Shown here: piece by piece, positions 1 to 7,031 of the stretch
How the letters are laid out: each line of letters starts with the position of its first letter
Position numbering within the stretch: the first letter of the stretch is position 1
Assembly (NCBI GenBank): GCA_946481355.1
Contig: CAMLNH010000035.1
Coordinates: 1-12,671 of the forward strand
Direction: 5' to 3'
Length of the DNA: 12,671 nt
Origin: an uncultured Curvibacter sp.
Lineage (GTDB): Bacteria; Pseudomonadota; Gammaproteobacteria; Burkholderiales; Burkholderiaceae
Program-made: the position numbers and the translations under genes
Notes under the pieces: generated by a model
Told to the model about the DNA's origin: nothing
The model's database searches: none
What the model saw: the letters and a program-made list of their open reading frames with translations, nothing else

Positions 1-164
1 CGCATGTTTGAGCGCAGCGAGTTTGCGCGCACCCCGCTCAGACCGAGCAACGCAGTGTGCCCGGAGCGCAGCGGAGGGACGACGCACCCGGCTCGCCTTC
101 TCTTTGCTTACTTTCTCTTGGCGAAGCAAGAGAAAGTGAGTCGCCCGCCGGGGCGAGACCCGGC
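1..164. repeat. Non-coding, hairpin-rich interspersed repeat (Comamonadaceae-type), left end may lie outside the window
   Basis: No convincing gene lies here. The segment has a 10-bp direct repeat GAGCGCAGCG at 10-19 and 64-73, an imperfect repeat TTCTCTTNGC at 98-107 and 113-122, and two stem-loops (separate entry). From memory, very similar text with the CTTTCTCTTGGCGAAGCAAG core occurs many times between genes in Comamonadaceae and related Burkholderiales genomes, so I call it an interspersed repeat. Copy number cannot be checked from one copy. It lies just past the 3' end of the leftward FAD-dehydrogenase gene, a usual place for such elements. A short open frame across it is a composition artefact. 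Confidence 0.6.
107..164. other. Two adjacent stem-loops inside the left-edge repeat
   Basis: The first hairpin pairs 107-120 with 127-140: a 14-bp stem (CTTACTTTCTCTTG against CAAGAGAAAGTGAG, one G.U pair) closing a 6-nt loop GCGAAG. The second pairs GCCGGG at 147-152 with CCCGGC at 159-164 around the 6-nt loop GCGAGA. The first lies 46 bp past the stop codon of the leftward dehydrogenase gene, so it could protect the 3' end or slow RNA polymerase. No T-tract follows on either strand, so I do not call it a rho-independent terminator. Confidence 0.65.
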
Positions 165-186
165 AAAGCCACGATAGCCAACGACC

Positions 187-1629
187 TTAACCGCGAATCA
201 TCCGCCCCGGATTCATCAGATTCATCGGATCCAGCGCCTGCTTGATCCCCCGCATCAACCCCAGCGCCACAGGCGACTTGTGCTCCGGCAGCTTGTCGAC
301 CTTGAGGCTGCCAATGCCGTGCTCAGCCGAGATCGAGCCGCGGTAGCGGTCCACCACCTCGTAGACCAGGGCATTCATCGGCGGTTCTTCTTCGGCAAGG
401 AAGCGTTTCTGGTCCTCACCCTCGGGGGCCTGCACGTTGTAGTGCAGGTTGCCGTCGCCCAGATGGCCGTAGGTCACCAGGCGTGCGCCGGGGAATCGCT
501 CCAGCAGCAGGGCATTGGTCTCGGCCACGAAGGCGGGGATGCGCGAGACGTTGATCGAGATGTCGTGTTTGATGTTCAGGCCTTCCTGGGCCTGGGCCAG
601 CGGGATGCTCTCGCGGATGTGCCACAGAGCCTTGGCCTGGGCCATGCTTTCGGCCACCACGGCGTCGGTCACGCAGCCGGCTTCCATGGCGGCTTCGAGC
701 AGGCGCTCGAACTGCTGGCGCGCATGGGCTTCCGATTCGTTGTCCGAGTTCTCCAGCACCACGCACCAGGGCGATTCCTGCCAGAAGGGCACGCGTTGCT
801 GCGGGAAGTGCTTGGCCACCAAGCTCAGCGCGAACTGGCCCATGACCTCGAAGCCGGTCAGACCGGCGCTCAGGTGTTCGTGCGCCAGGCCCAGCAGCTG
901 CACCGCGGCCTCCATGGACGGCACGGCGGCCAGGGCGGTGAGCTGGGCCTTGGGCAGGGGGTAGATCTTCATGGTGGCCCCGGTGATCACGCCCAGCGTG
1001 CCCTCGGAGCCGATGAAGAGGTGGCGCAGGTCGTAGCCCGTGTTGTCCTTGCGCAGGCCCAGCAGGCCGTCCCAGACCTCGCCCTGGGCCGTCACGACTT
1101 CCAGGCCCAGGCAGAGTTCGCGGGTGTTGCCGTAGCGCACGACCTGCGTGCCGCCGGCATTGGTGCCCAGGTTGCCGCCGATGGTGCAGCTGCCCTCCGA
1201 CGCCAGGCTCAGCGGGAAGAGGAAGCCCGCTTTCTCGCATTCGTCCTGCAGGTTCTGCAGCACGCAGCCCGCGTCCACGGTGATGGTCAGGTTGCCGGCG
1301 TCGAGCGAGCGCACCTTGTTCATGCGCGTGAGGCTCAGCACCACCTGGGTGCCGCTCTCGTCGGGCGTGGAGCCCACCACCATGCCGGTGTTGCCACCCT
1401 GGGGCACCATCGCCACGCGCGCGGCGGCACAGGCCTTGACCACGGCGGCAACCTCCTGCGTGTTGCCGGGGCGCACCACGGCCAGGGCTACGCCGCGCTC
1501 GCGGCCGCGCCAGTCCAGCTCCCAGGCTGTGAGGTCGGTCGCGGGGTCTTCGTGGGTCAGCACATAGGGCGTGCCGACGATGTTGCGCAGCTGGTCCAGC
1601 AGCGCTTTCTGTTCAGACGTGAGATTCAT
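187..1629 (-). CDS. FAD-binding oxidoreductase, D-2-hydroxyacid dehydrogenase type (GlcD / D-2-hydroxyglutarate dehydrogenase family)
   Basis: This 480-residue flavoprotein is predicted to oxidise a D-2-hydroxyacid to the 2-oxoacid and pass electrons to a quinone or electron-transfer flavoprotein. The N-terminal FAD-binding half shows GGNTGMVVGS at 78-87 and GSCTIGGNLGTNAGG at 146-160, then GSEGTLGVIT near 208-217. The C-terminal FAD-oxidase half carries GHLGDGNLHYN, giving His389 and His396, and SAEHGIG, giving Glu436 and His437. These match the metal-binding set of D-2-hydroxyglutarate dehydrogenase. Length is normal for the family and the gene looks intact. The ATG at 1629 is chosen because the upstream DUF2069 stop overlaps it as ATGA and homology begins there; no Shine-Dalgarno is visible, so coupled translation is likely. 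The frame runs further upstream, but only as the shadow of DUF2069. The exact substrate (2-hydroxyglutarate, lactate, glycolate) is not readable. Confidence 0.93.
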   Translation of the reverse strand: MNLTSEQKALLDQLRNIVGTPYVLTHEDPATDLTAWELDWRGRERGVALAVVRPGNTQEVAAVVKACAAARVAMVPQGGNTGMVVGSTPDESGTQVVLSLTRMNKVRSLDAGNLTITVDAGCVLQNLQDECEKAGFLFPLSLASEGSCTIGGNLGTNAGGTQVVRYGNTRELCLGLEVVTAQGEVWDGLLGLRKDNTGYDLRHLFIGSEGTLGVITGATMKIYPLPKAQLTALAAVPSMEAAVQLLGLAHEHLSAGLTGFEVMGQFALSLVAKHFPQQRVPFWQESPWCVVLENSDNESEAHARQQFERLLEAAMEAGCVTDAVVAESMAQAKALWHIRESIPLAQAQEGLNIKHDISINVSRIPAFVAETNALLLERFPGARLVTYGHLGDGNLHYNVQAPEGEDQKRFLAEEEPPMNALVYEVVDRYRGSISAEHGIGSLKVDKLPEHKSPVALGLMRGIKQALDPMNLMNPGRMIRG

Positions 1630-2018
1630 GGTGGGGCGGTTTCGGTGAGGCCGGCCTCGCGCGCGGCGCGCAGGCGCAGGCGGATGTGCAGGGTGCAGCC
1701 GATGAAGAGGGCAATGCTGAGCAGCACCTCGAGCACGGCCAGCCAGGCGCCGGGCGCGGGCTCGCTGGTGGCGCGCACCAGGCCTTCGAGCACATAGAGC
1801 CAGACCAGCAGGCTGAGCCAGCGGTAGGTGTACATGCGGTTCTTGAGCAGGCCGGCCAGCGGCAGACACAGGGGCAGGACCTTGAGCGCGAGCCAAGAGC
1901 CGCCGGGACGGATCGGCGCCAGCCATAGCTCCCAGGCCAGGCCGAGTGCAATCAGGCCCAGGAGGCTGGCCACGGTCAGGCGGCGGCTCAGCGTGACGTG
2001 GGGTGCAGAGACATTCAT
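1626..2018 (-). CDS. DUF2069 family inner-membrane protein
   Basis: A small protein of 130 residues with four hydrophobic segments: a first helix running into the conserved-looking AWELWLAP, a second around LALKVLPLCLPLAGLL, a third after the NRMYTYRW turn ending in LEGLVRA, and a fourth before a basic tail (HIRLRLRAAREAG). This pattern is typical of DUF2069 (PF09842), which has no known function. It overlaps the dehydrogenase by 4 bp (ATGA), so the two are probably one transcript. Starts at 2033 (MMPAS), 2030 and 2018 (MNVSAPH) are all possible and none has a Shine-Dalgarno. I chose 2018 because a leftward -10-like TATGAT lies over the 2033 codon; the longer form would be 135 residues. From memory, relatives often have wrbA next to this gene; it is absent here. 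Confidence 0.85.
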   Translation of the reverse strand: MNVSAPHVTLSRRLTVASLLGLIALGLAWELWLAPIRPGGSWLALKVLPLCLPLAGLLKNRMYTYRWLSLLVWLYVLEGLVRATSEPAPGAWLAVLEVLLSIALFIGCTLHIRLRLRAAREAGLTETAPP

Positions 2019-2024
2019 TGAAGC

Positions 2025-2034
2025 TGGCATCATA
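2025..2034. promoter_or_regulatory. Possible overlapping divergent -10 elements between DUF2069 and yihY
   Basis: Read rightward, TGG followed by CATCAT (2025-2033) resembles an extended -10 and would start transcription near 2040, the A of the yihY ATG. Read leftward, TATGAT (2034 down to 2029) matches the -10 consensus at five of six positions and would start near 2022, just before the DUF2069 ATG at 2018. No good -35 is visible on either strand. Both genes lack a Shine-Dalgarno, which fits very short or absent leaders. This is a pattern match only. Confidence 0.3.
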
Positions 2035-2039
2035 GCGGC

Positions 2040-3263
2040 ATGAGCCTTTCCCTACGCCTGCAAGAGCTGCTGAGCGATCTCTCACGCTTCCCCTGGAAGA
2101 ACACCGCACTGACCCTGCGCGAGCGTTTCCGCGAAGACCGTCTGGGCCTGTCCGCCAGCAGCCTGACCTTCACCACCACCATCGCTCTGGTGCCGCTGCT
2201 GACCGTGGCCCTGGCCCTGTTCACGGCCTTTCCTATGTTTGCCAAGTTCCAGGACGTGCTGCAGAAATGGCTGGTCGAGAGTCTGGTGCCCGACAACATC
2301 GCGCGCCAGGTGCTGGGCTACCTCACGCAGTTCGCCAGCCGCGCCGGGCGCCTGGGCTGGGCGGGTCTCACGGTGCTGTTCTTTACCGCCCTGAGCCTGG
2401 TCTTCACCATCGACCGCACATTCAATGCCATCTGGCGTGTGCGTCGGCCGCGGTCCTTCGGCCAGCGCCTGCTGGTCTACTGGGCTGCGCTGACGCTGGG
2501 GCCGCTGCTGCTCGCGGTCAGCCTGACCATCACCTCCTACATCGTCACGGCCTCGCGTGGCATGGTCGGCGGCATGCCCGGTGGCCTGCGCCTGCTGCTT
2601 GACGGCGTGGAGTTCCTGCTGATCGCCGCGGGCCTGGCCGCGACCTACCACTACGTACCCAACACCCGCGTCAAGTGGACCCACGCCTGGAGCGGGGCGC
2701 TGTTTGCGACCCTGGCGCTCGAAGGTGCGAAGAAGCTGCTGGCGCTCTACCTCAAGGCCGTGCCCACCTATTCAGCGGTCTATGGCGCCTTCGCCACCGT
2801 GCCCATCCTGTTGGTCTGGATCTACGTGGCCTGGGTCATCGTGCTGCTGGGCGCGGTGATCGCGGCCTACCTGCCCAGCCTGCTGGCCGGCGTGGCGCGG
2901 CGCTCGCCCGGGCCGGGCTGGCGCTTCCAGCTCAGCATCGAACTGCTGCAACTGCTGGACGGCGTGCGTCAGGCACCGGGCCACGGCCTGACGCTGATGC
3001 AGATCGCCGAGCGCCTGCGCGTGGACCCGCTGCAGATCGAGGCCCTGGTCGAGACCCTGGTGCAGCTGGACTGGGTGGGGCGTGTGGGGGAGAGCAGCAA
3101 TGGGACGCCGCAGCGCCTGGTGTTGCTGGCCGAGCCCGACTTCACCCCGCTGGCGCCGTTGTTGCAGGCCCTGCTGCTGCCGCGTGAAGGCAGCACCGAC
3201 CCCTTCTGGCACAACGCCGGCCTGCCGGCCCTCAGCCTGCGCGACGCCCTGACGCCGCGCTGA
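2040..3263 (+). CDS. yihY: YihY/UPF0761 family inner-membrane protein
   Basis: A 407-residue multi-pass membrane protein of the family once annotated as ribonuclease BN; that RNase assignment was later given to a different protein and the function of YihY remains unknown. The N-terminal signature region includes ALTLRERFREDRLGLSASSLTFTT and then the first membrane helix (IALVPLLTVALALFTAFPMF). Further helices follow at roughly 105-125, 140-170, 185-205, 220-240 and 250-280, with WRVRRPRSFGQR between them. The region after about 290 is soluble, and residues 315-350 (LTLMQIAERLRVD onward) look like a winged-helix domain. The ATG at 2040 fits the family N-terminus. No Shine-Dalgarno precedes it, and the divergent DUF2069 start is at most 21 bp away, so the transcript may be leaderless. 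It converges on the DUF962 gene with a 9-bp gap. Confidence 0.9.
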   Translation: MSLSLRLQELLSDLSRFPWKNTALTLRERFREDRLGLSASSLTFTTTIALVPLLTVALALFTAFPMFAKFQDVLQKWLVESLVPDNIARQVLGYLTQFASRAGRLGWAGLTVLFFTALSLVFTIDRTFNAIWRVRRPRSFGQRLLVYWAALTLGPLLLAVSLTITSYIVTASRGMVGGMPGGLRLLLDGVEFLLIAAGLAATYHYVPNTRVKWTHAWSGALFATLALEGAKKLLALYLKAVPTYSAVYGAFATVPILLVWIYVAWVIVLLGAVIAAYLPSLLAGVARRSPGPGWRFQLSIELLQLLDGVRQAPGHGLTLMQIAERLRVDPLQIEALVETLVQLDWVGRVGESSNGTPQRLVLLAEPDFTPLAPLLQALLLPREGSTDPFWHNAGLPALSLRDALTPR

Positions 3264-3276
3264 GCGAGGGGCTCAG
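3260..3276. other. 6-bp inverted repeat spanning both convergent stop codons (yihY / DUF962)
   Basis: CTGAGC at 3260-3265 pairs with GCTCAG at 3271-3276 around the 5-nt loop GAGGG. One arm holds the yihY TGA and the other the DUF962 TGA on the opposite strand. Three of the six pairs come free from two facing TGA codons. There is no T-tract, so terminator activity in both directions is only possible. A similar structure lies at 11932-11946. Confidence 0.4.
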
Positions 3277-3599
3277 AACGGGATCTTGCCCGTCCAGATA
3301 TCCTTGTACATGACCCAGTCGCCCATGAAGCTGTAGAGCGGGCGCTTGAAGCTGGCGGGCTTGTTCTTTTCGAAGCCGAAATGGCCCAGCCAGGCGAAGC
3401 CGTAGCCGCAGAGCAGGGCATAGAGGAAATACTGGGGCTGGGCGGTGGCGATGAGCATGCCCAGACAGACCAGGGACAGTGTGCTGCCCAGGAAATGCAG
3501 GCGGCGGCAGGTGCGGTTGCTGTGCTCGCCCAGGTAGAAGGGGTAGAAGTCGGCAAAGCGCGTGAAGCTGCGCGGATCGACGGTACCGGTGGTTGGCAT
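3273..3599 (-). CDS. Mpo1-like protein (DUF962 family)
   Basis: A 108-residue membrane protein of the DUF962/Mpo1-like family (PF06127). In yeast, Mpo1 is an iron-dependent dioxygenase of the 2-hydroxy fatty acid alpha-oxidation route; bacterial members are mostly uncharacterised. Visible hallmarks are FYPFYLGEHSNRTCRRLHFLGST at residues 18-40 with His26 and His35, two hydrophobic helices (about 41-53 and 55-72), and LGHFGFEKNKPASF with His73, then the family-typical tail FMGDWVMYKDIW. These histidines are the likely metal ligands. I start at 3599, not at the in-frame ATG at 3629, because GGAGA lies 5 nt upstream of the 3599 codon. It is a single gene, convergent with yihY and divergent from dinB. 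The cellular substrate cannot be read from the sequence. Confidence 0.88.
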   Translation of the reverse strand: MPTTGTVDPRSFTRFADFYPFYLGEHSNRTCRRLHFLGSTLSLVCLGMLIATAQPQYFLYALLCGYGFAWLGHFGFEKNKPASFKRPLYSFMGDWVMYKDIWTGKIPF

Positions 3600-3630
3600 G
3601 GCGGTCTCCGGATGTTCTTGTATGGGCACG

Positions 3631-3660
3631 AGTGTAGGCCTGGGCCTGTACTCAGGGCAA
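3631..3660 (-). promoter_or_regulatory. Candidate promoter of the DUF962 gene
   Basis: On the minus strand TTGCCC (3660-3655) and TACACT (3636-3631) are separated by 18 nt; each matches the sigma-70 consensus at four of six positions. The predicted start leaves a leader of about 25 nt that contains the GGAGA ribosome binding site. It is a weak, unsupported match. Confidence 0.35.
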
Positions 3661-3668
3661 GCCCGCAG

Positions 3669-3696
3669 GCGACAGGGCGGGGCACAGGGGTATAGT
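3669..3696 (+). promoter_or_regulatory. Candidate sigma-70 promoter of the DinB-family gene
   Basis: GCGACA at 3669-3674 (four of six to TTGACA) and TATAGT at 3691-3696 (five of six to TATAAT) are separated by 16 nt. Transcription would start near 3703, leaving a leader of about 27 nt before the ATG at 3730. It is the best -10 hexamer on the plus strand of this window and probably serves both dinB and the following membrane hydrolase gene. Confidence 0.5.
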
Positions 3697-3729
3697 GCCG
3701 CGGTCTACGGATCCGAAAGAGTCTCTCGC

Positions 3730-4257
3730 ATGTCCGACACTGCGTTGCATCAGCTGCGCATGCTGACCCGCTACACCGCCTGGGCCAACACGCGCCTCTA
3801 CGACACCCTGGCGGGTCTGCCGGCTGGCGTCGCCACGGCCCGGCGCAACCAGGGCCAGCACAGCATGGTGGGCACGCTGGCCCACGCCTGGGTGGTGGAC
3901 CGGATCTGGCAGGCCCATCTGCAGGGCCGTGCCCATGGCTACTCCACGCGCCAGCCCGCGCAGGAGCCGGCGCTCGACCAGCTGCGACAGGACCAGGTCG
4001 GGCTGGATCGCTGGTACACAAGCTATGCCGACGGCCTGGACGCGGCGACCGTGGCTGAGGGGCTGGACTTCCGCTTCGTCGATGGAGGGGCCGGGCGCAT
4101 GAGCCGTGGCGACATGCTCCTGCATGTGATCAACCACAAGACCTACCACCGCGGTTATGTGGCCGACATGCTCTACCAGGCCGGCCTCAAACCGCCGGTC
4201 ATGGACCTGCCGGTATTTCTGCGCGACGTGCCGCAGACCTGGCATTCGGAGATCTGA
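3730..4257 (+). CDS. DinB family protein (putative metal-dependent four-helix enzyme)
   Basis: A 175-residue cytoplasmic protein of the DinB/YfiT-like superfamily (PF05163). These four-helix bundles bind a divalent metal through three histidines, and several members are thiol-dependent transferases; this name is unrelated to the DNA polymerase IV dinB. Visible family features are the start LRMLTRYTAWANTRLYDTLAGLP, then His52 (in LAHAWVVDRIWQAHL) and the C-terminal HKTYHRGYVADML with His136 and His140. The metal triad therefore appears complete. I start at the ATG at 3730, where the family N-terminus begins; the frame extends 56 codons upstream, but that part runs through the promoter and reads as non-protein. 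The ribosome binding site is weak (GAAAGAG about 9 nt upstream). The next gene starts after only 3 bp, so the two are an operon. The substrate is unknown. Confidence 0.88.
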   Translation: MSDTALHQLRMLTRYTAWANTRLYDTLAGLPAGVATARRNQGQHSMVGTLAHAWVVDRIWQAHLQGRAHGYSTRQPAQEPALDQLRQDQVGLDRWYTSYADGLDAATVAEGLDFRFVDGGAGRMSRGDMLLHVINHKTYHRGYVADMLYQAGLKPPVMDLPVFLRDVPQTWHSEI

Positions 4258-4260
4258 GCC

Positions 4261-4914
4261 ATGTTCATCGGCCACTTCGCGCTCGGCTTTGCCGCCAAGT
4301 CGGCGGCTCCACAGGTCTCGCTGGGCACGCTGTTCCTGGCTGCACAGTTCATCGACCTGCTCTGGCCCACCTTCCTCTTCATGGGGCTGGAGCGTGTACG
4401 CATCGAGCCCGGGGCCACGGCTGTCGTGCCTCTCGTGTTCGAACACTATCCCTACACCCACAGCCTGCTGGCCGTGCTGGGCTGGGCGGTGCTGATCGGC
4501 GGCCTGCACCTGCTGCTGATGCGAGACCGCCGTTCCGCCTTCGTGCTGGGCCTGCTGGTGCTGAGCCACTGGGTGCTGGACCTGCTGGTGCACAAGCCCG
4601 ACCTGCAGATCCTGCCCTGGTCAGACACCGTGGTGGGCCTGCGCTTGTGGACCTCGCTGACCCTGACGCTGGCGCTGGAGGTTCCGCTGTTCATGCTGGG
4701 AGTGTGGCTCTATGCCCGCAGCACCCGCGCGCGGGATGCGGCCGGGCGCTGGGGCCTGGTGGGCCTCGTGCTCTTTCTCTTTGTGGTCTATGCCGGCAAC
4801 GTGCTGGGCAGCCCGCCGCCCAGCGTGAGCGCCATTGCCTGGATCGGGCAGTTGCAGTGGCTGCTGGTGCTGCTGGGCTACTGGGTCGACCGGCATCGCC
4901 GGGTGCGTGGTTGA
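4261..4914 (+). CDS. YdjM-like membrane-bound putative metal-dependent hydrolase
   Basis: A 217-residue integral membrane protein resembling the YdjM/YbcI family of inner-membrane metal-dependent hydrolases (PF04307). The N-terminus FIGHFALGFAAK is typical. Candidate metal ligands are His5, Asp32, His62, the HS pair His67-Ser68, His103 and Asp107 (SHWVLD), with His111 close by. Hydrophobic segments cover roughly 20-40, 68-87, 92-110, 131-152, 164-182 and 190-208, and the C-terminus is basic. GGAGAT at 4248-4253, inside the end of dinB, sits 7 nt before the ATG, and the gap to dinB is 3 bp, so the start is firm and the two genes are co-transcribed. The cyclase begins 69 bp downstream. The physiological substrate is not known; the family assignment rests on the N-terminus and the His/Asp pattern. 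Confidence 0.8.
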   Translation: MFIGHFALGFAAKSAAPQVSLGTLFLAAQFIDLLWPTFLFMGLERVRIEPGATAVVPLVFEHYPYTHSLLAVLGWAVLIGGLHLLLMRDRRSAFVLGLLVLSHWVLDLLVHKPDLQILPWSDTVVGLRLWTSLTLTLALEVPLFMLGVWLYARSTRARDAAGRWGLVGLVLFLFVVYAGNVLGSPPPSVSAIAWIGQLQWLLVLLGYWVDRHRRVRG

Positions 4915-4935
4915 GCGCCGCACAAGGCCCCCGAC

Positions 4936-4944
4936 TGCTACGCT
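4936..4944 (+). promoter_or_regulatory. Extended -10-like box before the adenylate cyclase gene
   Basis: TGCTACGCT lies in the 69-bp gap between the membrane hydrolase and the cyclase. It has the TGn extension but matches the -10 consensus at only three of six positions, and no -35 sits at the usual distance. A near-identical box (TGCTACGGT) occurs in the pagP promoter at 11352-11360. The cyclase may start its own transcript here or simply be read through from dinB. Confidence 0.25.
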
Positions 4945-4983
4945 ATCACCATTCCCCATATTCCACAGGGCAGAGGAGACCGC

Positions 4984-7017
4984 ATGGATCCGAGTCAGAC
5001 ACAGCAGGGGCGCGGGTCGCGCATGGCGGCGCTGCTGCTGGCCCTGGTTCCGGTGCTGCTGGTGACGCTGCTGTATTACAAGCAGAACGCTTTTCTGGAA
5101 AGCGTCGAGGCCCGCACCTACGACCTGCGTTTCAAGAGCCTGCGCGGGCCACTCCCGGTCCATCCCGACATCGCCATCATCGCTATCGATGACAAGAGCA
5201 TCGGCGAACTGGGTCGTTTCCCCTGGACCCGCGAGCAGTACGTGCGCCTGCTGGACCGGCTGGCGATCGCGCCGCCCAAGGTGGTGCTGTTCGATGTGCT
5301 CTTTCCCGAGGTCGAGACCCCGGAGGCGGACCGGGCGCTGGCCGAAGCCATCCGGCGCTCGGGCAATGTGGTGCTGTCCACCGCCTTCGAGTTCGATCAC
5401 CAGTTCGGGATCAAGAGCCGCACGGCCAGCCTGCCGCAGTTCGAGCAGGCGGCGGCGGGTGTCGCCCACATCAACATCGTGCCGGAAGACGACGGCGTGA
5501 TCCGGCGCAATCTGCTGCTGGTCCGGCCCGAGGAGGGGCGGGTCGTCCCTTCCCTGGGGCTGCGGGCCGCCATGATCAACCTGGGAGTGAACGAGATCGG
5601 TTCCGGACCCTTCCGCGTGCAGGTCGGCAGGCGCGAGATTCCCGTGGGGCGTGACGGCACGCTATGGATCAACTACATGGGCGGCGCCGGCCACTACCCG
5701 CGCTATTCCTTTGCCGACGTGGCCCAGGGTCGCGTGGATCCGGAACTGCTGCGCGGCAAGACGCTGTTCCTCGGCGCGACGGCGCTGGGCGTCTACGACA
5801 TGCGCGTGACCCCCTTCGATGCCAACATGCCCGGGGTCGAGGTGCACGCCGCCGTGGCTGACGACATTCTCAGCGGGCGATACATCGAACACACCGGTCT
5901 GCAGGCCCTGTTCGATCTGTTGATGATCGCACTGCTGGGCAGCCTGAGCTATTTCCTGACCATGCGCCTGCGCTTGCAGCATGCCATCGCTGCCGTGCTG
6001 CTGCTGTCTGCGGGCTATGTGGCCCTGAGCTACGGCCTGTTCCTGCGTGGACAGTTCGTGAGCATGGTCTACCCACCGCTGGTGGCGCTGATCGCCTTGC
6101 TGGCGGGAGGTGGTTTCCGCTTCATGGTGCTGGAGCGCAATGCGCGCGAGATGCGCGCCATGTTCTCGAGTTACCTCTCGAACAAGCTGGTCAGCCAGCT
6201 GGAGAAGAATCCCGGTGCGGTGCGCATCGGTGGCGACACGCGCGAGGTGACCGTGATGTTCACCGACATCAAGGGGTTCACGGCCTTCAGCGAGCGCCAC
6301 AAGCCGCAGGTGGTGGTTTCGCGTCTCAACGAATACCTGGCCGCCATGGTCCAGCTCATCCACCAGCACGACGGTACGGTGGACAAGTTCATGGGCGACG
6401 GCATCCTGGCCTACTGGGGGGCGCCGCTGCCCCAGCCCGACCACGCCAAGCGGGCGGTTGCCTGTGCCCTGGCCATGCGCGACCTCATGACCGAACTGGG
6501 TGAGCAATGGCGCCAGCAGGGTGTCGAACCCTTCGCAATCCGCGGGGGACTGCAGAGCGGCGACGTGGTGGCCGGCAACATCGGCTCGCGCGGGCAGAAG
6601 ATGGAATACACGGTGATCGGCGATACCGTCAACCAGGCCTCGCGCCTGGAAGGCATGGCCAAGTACTTCGGCGTGGACTTCGTGGTGGGCGACGAGACCT
6701 ACCTCAAGACCTGCGACAGTTTCCGCTACCGGCGCCTGGACCGTGTGCGCGTGGCCGGCAAGGACATTCCCGTGGCCATCCACGAGCTGCGTGGTGCCGC
6801 GCAGACGCAGGAGGACCGGCTCGAAGCCCTGTTTGCGGCGGCGCTGGTGCAGTTCCGCCAGCAGCAGTGGGACGCGGCCGAGAAATCCTTCCTCGCCATC
6901 CTGGCCGAGTACCCCAACGACATGCCGAGCCGGCTATATTTGGAGCGCTGCCTGCAGTTCAAGGTGGCGCCGGCGGGGCCCGAATGGGATGGCGTGTTCA
7001 ACCGGCAGGACAAGTAA
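4984..7017 (+). CDS. CHASE2-domain class III adenylate cyclase
   Basis: This 677-residue inner-membrane sensor is predicted to make cAMP from ATP. The order is: N-terminal membrane helix (about 15-32), extracytoplasmic CHASE2 sensor (about 38-305, with IAIIAIDDKSI and VLFDVLFPE), three membrane helices (about 307-325, 333-353, 361-380), a short linker, then a class III cyclase domain (about 415-600). Catalytic residues appear complete: metal-binding Asp428 (FTDIKGFT) and Asp472 (MGDG), purine-selecting Lys468 and Thr543, and Asn550 and Arg554 (GDTVNQASR) for the transition state. The Lys/Thr pair fits bacterial adenylate rather than guanylate cyclases. Residues 612-657 look like one TPR-type helical hairpin. 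A strong ribosome binding site (GAGGAGA) lies about 5 nt before the ATG. The large secreted protein gene follows after 14 bp with its own ribosome binding site, so the two are an operon. The ligand is unknown. Confidence 0.93.
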   Translation: MDPSQTQQGRGSRMAALLLALVPVLLVTLLYYKQNAFLESVEARTYDLRFKSLRGPLPVHPDIAIIAIDDKSIGELGRFPWTREQYVRLLDRLAIAPPKVVLFDVLFPEVETPEADRALAEAIRRSGNVVLSTAFEFDHQFGIKSRTASLPQFEQAAAGVAHINIVPEDDGVIRRNLLLVRPEEGRVVPSLGLRAAMINLGVNEIGSGPFRVQVGRREIPVGRDGTLWINYMGGAGHYPRYSFADVAQGRVDPELLRGKTLFLGATALGVYDMRVTPFDANMPGVEVHAAVADDILSGRYIEHTGLQALFDLLMIALLGSLSYFLTMRLRLQHAIAAVLLLSAGYVALSYGLFLRGQFVSMVYPPLVALIALLAGGGFRFMVLERNAREMRAMFSSYLSNKLVSQLEKNPGAVRIGGDTREVTVMFTDIKGFTAFSERHKPQVVVSRLNEYLAAMVQLIHQHDGTVDKFMGDGILAYWGAPLPQPDHAKRAVACALAMRDLMTELGEQWRQQGVEPFAIRGGLQSGDVVAGNIGSRGQKMEYTVIGDTVNQASRLEGMAKYFGVDFVVGDETYLKTCDSFRYRRLDRVRVAGKDIPVAIHELRGAAQTQEDRLEALFAAALVQFRQQQWDAAEKSFLAILAEYPNDMPSRLYLERCLQFKVAPAGPEWDGVFNRQDK

Positions 7018-7031
7018 AGAGGACAGACATC

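Noticed and set aside
57..245. Small 62-codon open frame at the left edge
   Set aside because: It runs through the hairpin repeat and into the antisense of the dehydrogenase 3' end; no ribosome binding site and no recognisable protein.
3562..3729. 56-codon N-terminal extension of the DinB-family protein
   Set aside because: It would overlap the opposite-strand DUF962 start and cover the TATAGT promoter element; the family N-terminus begins at 3730.
4915..4983. CRP-type TGTGA-N6-TCACA site before the cyclase or the other genes
   Set aside because: No two-sided match is present here or at 10824-10918 or 11315-11385.
6507..7031. Upstream extension of the large exported protein into the cyclase gene
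   Set aside because: It overlaps the well-conserved cyclase domain in another frame. The signal peptide and ribosome binding site place the start at 7032.
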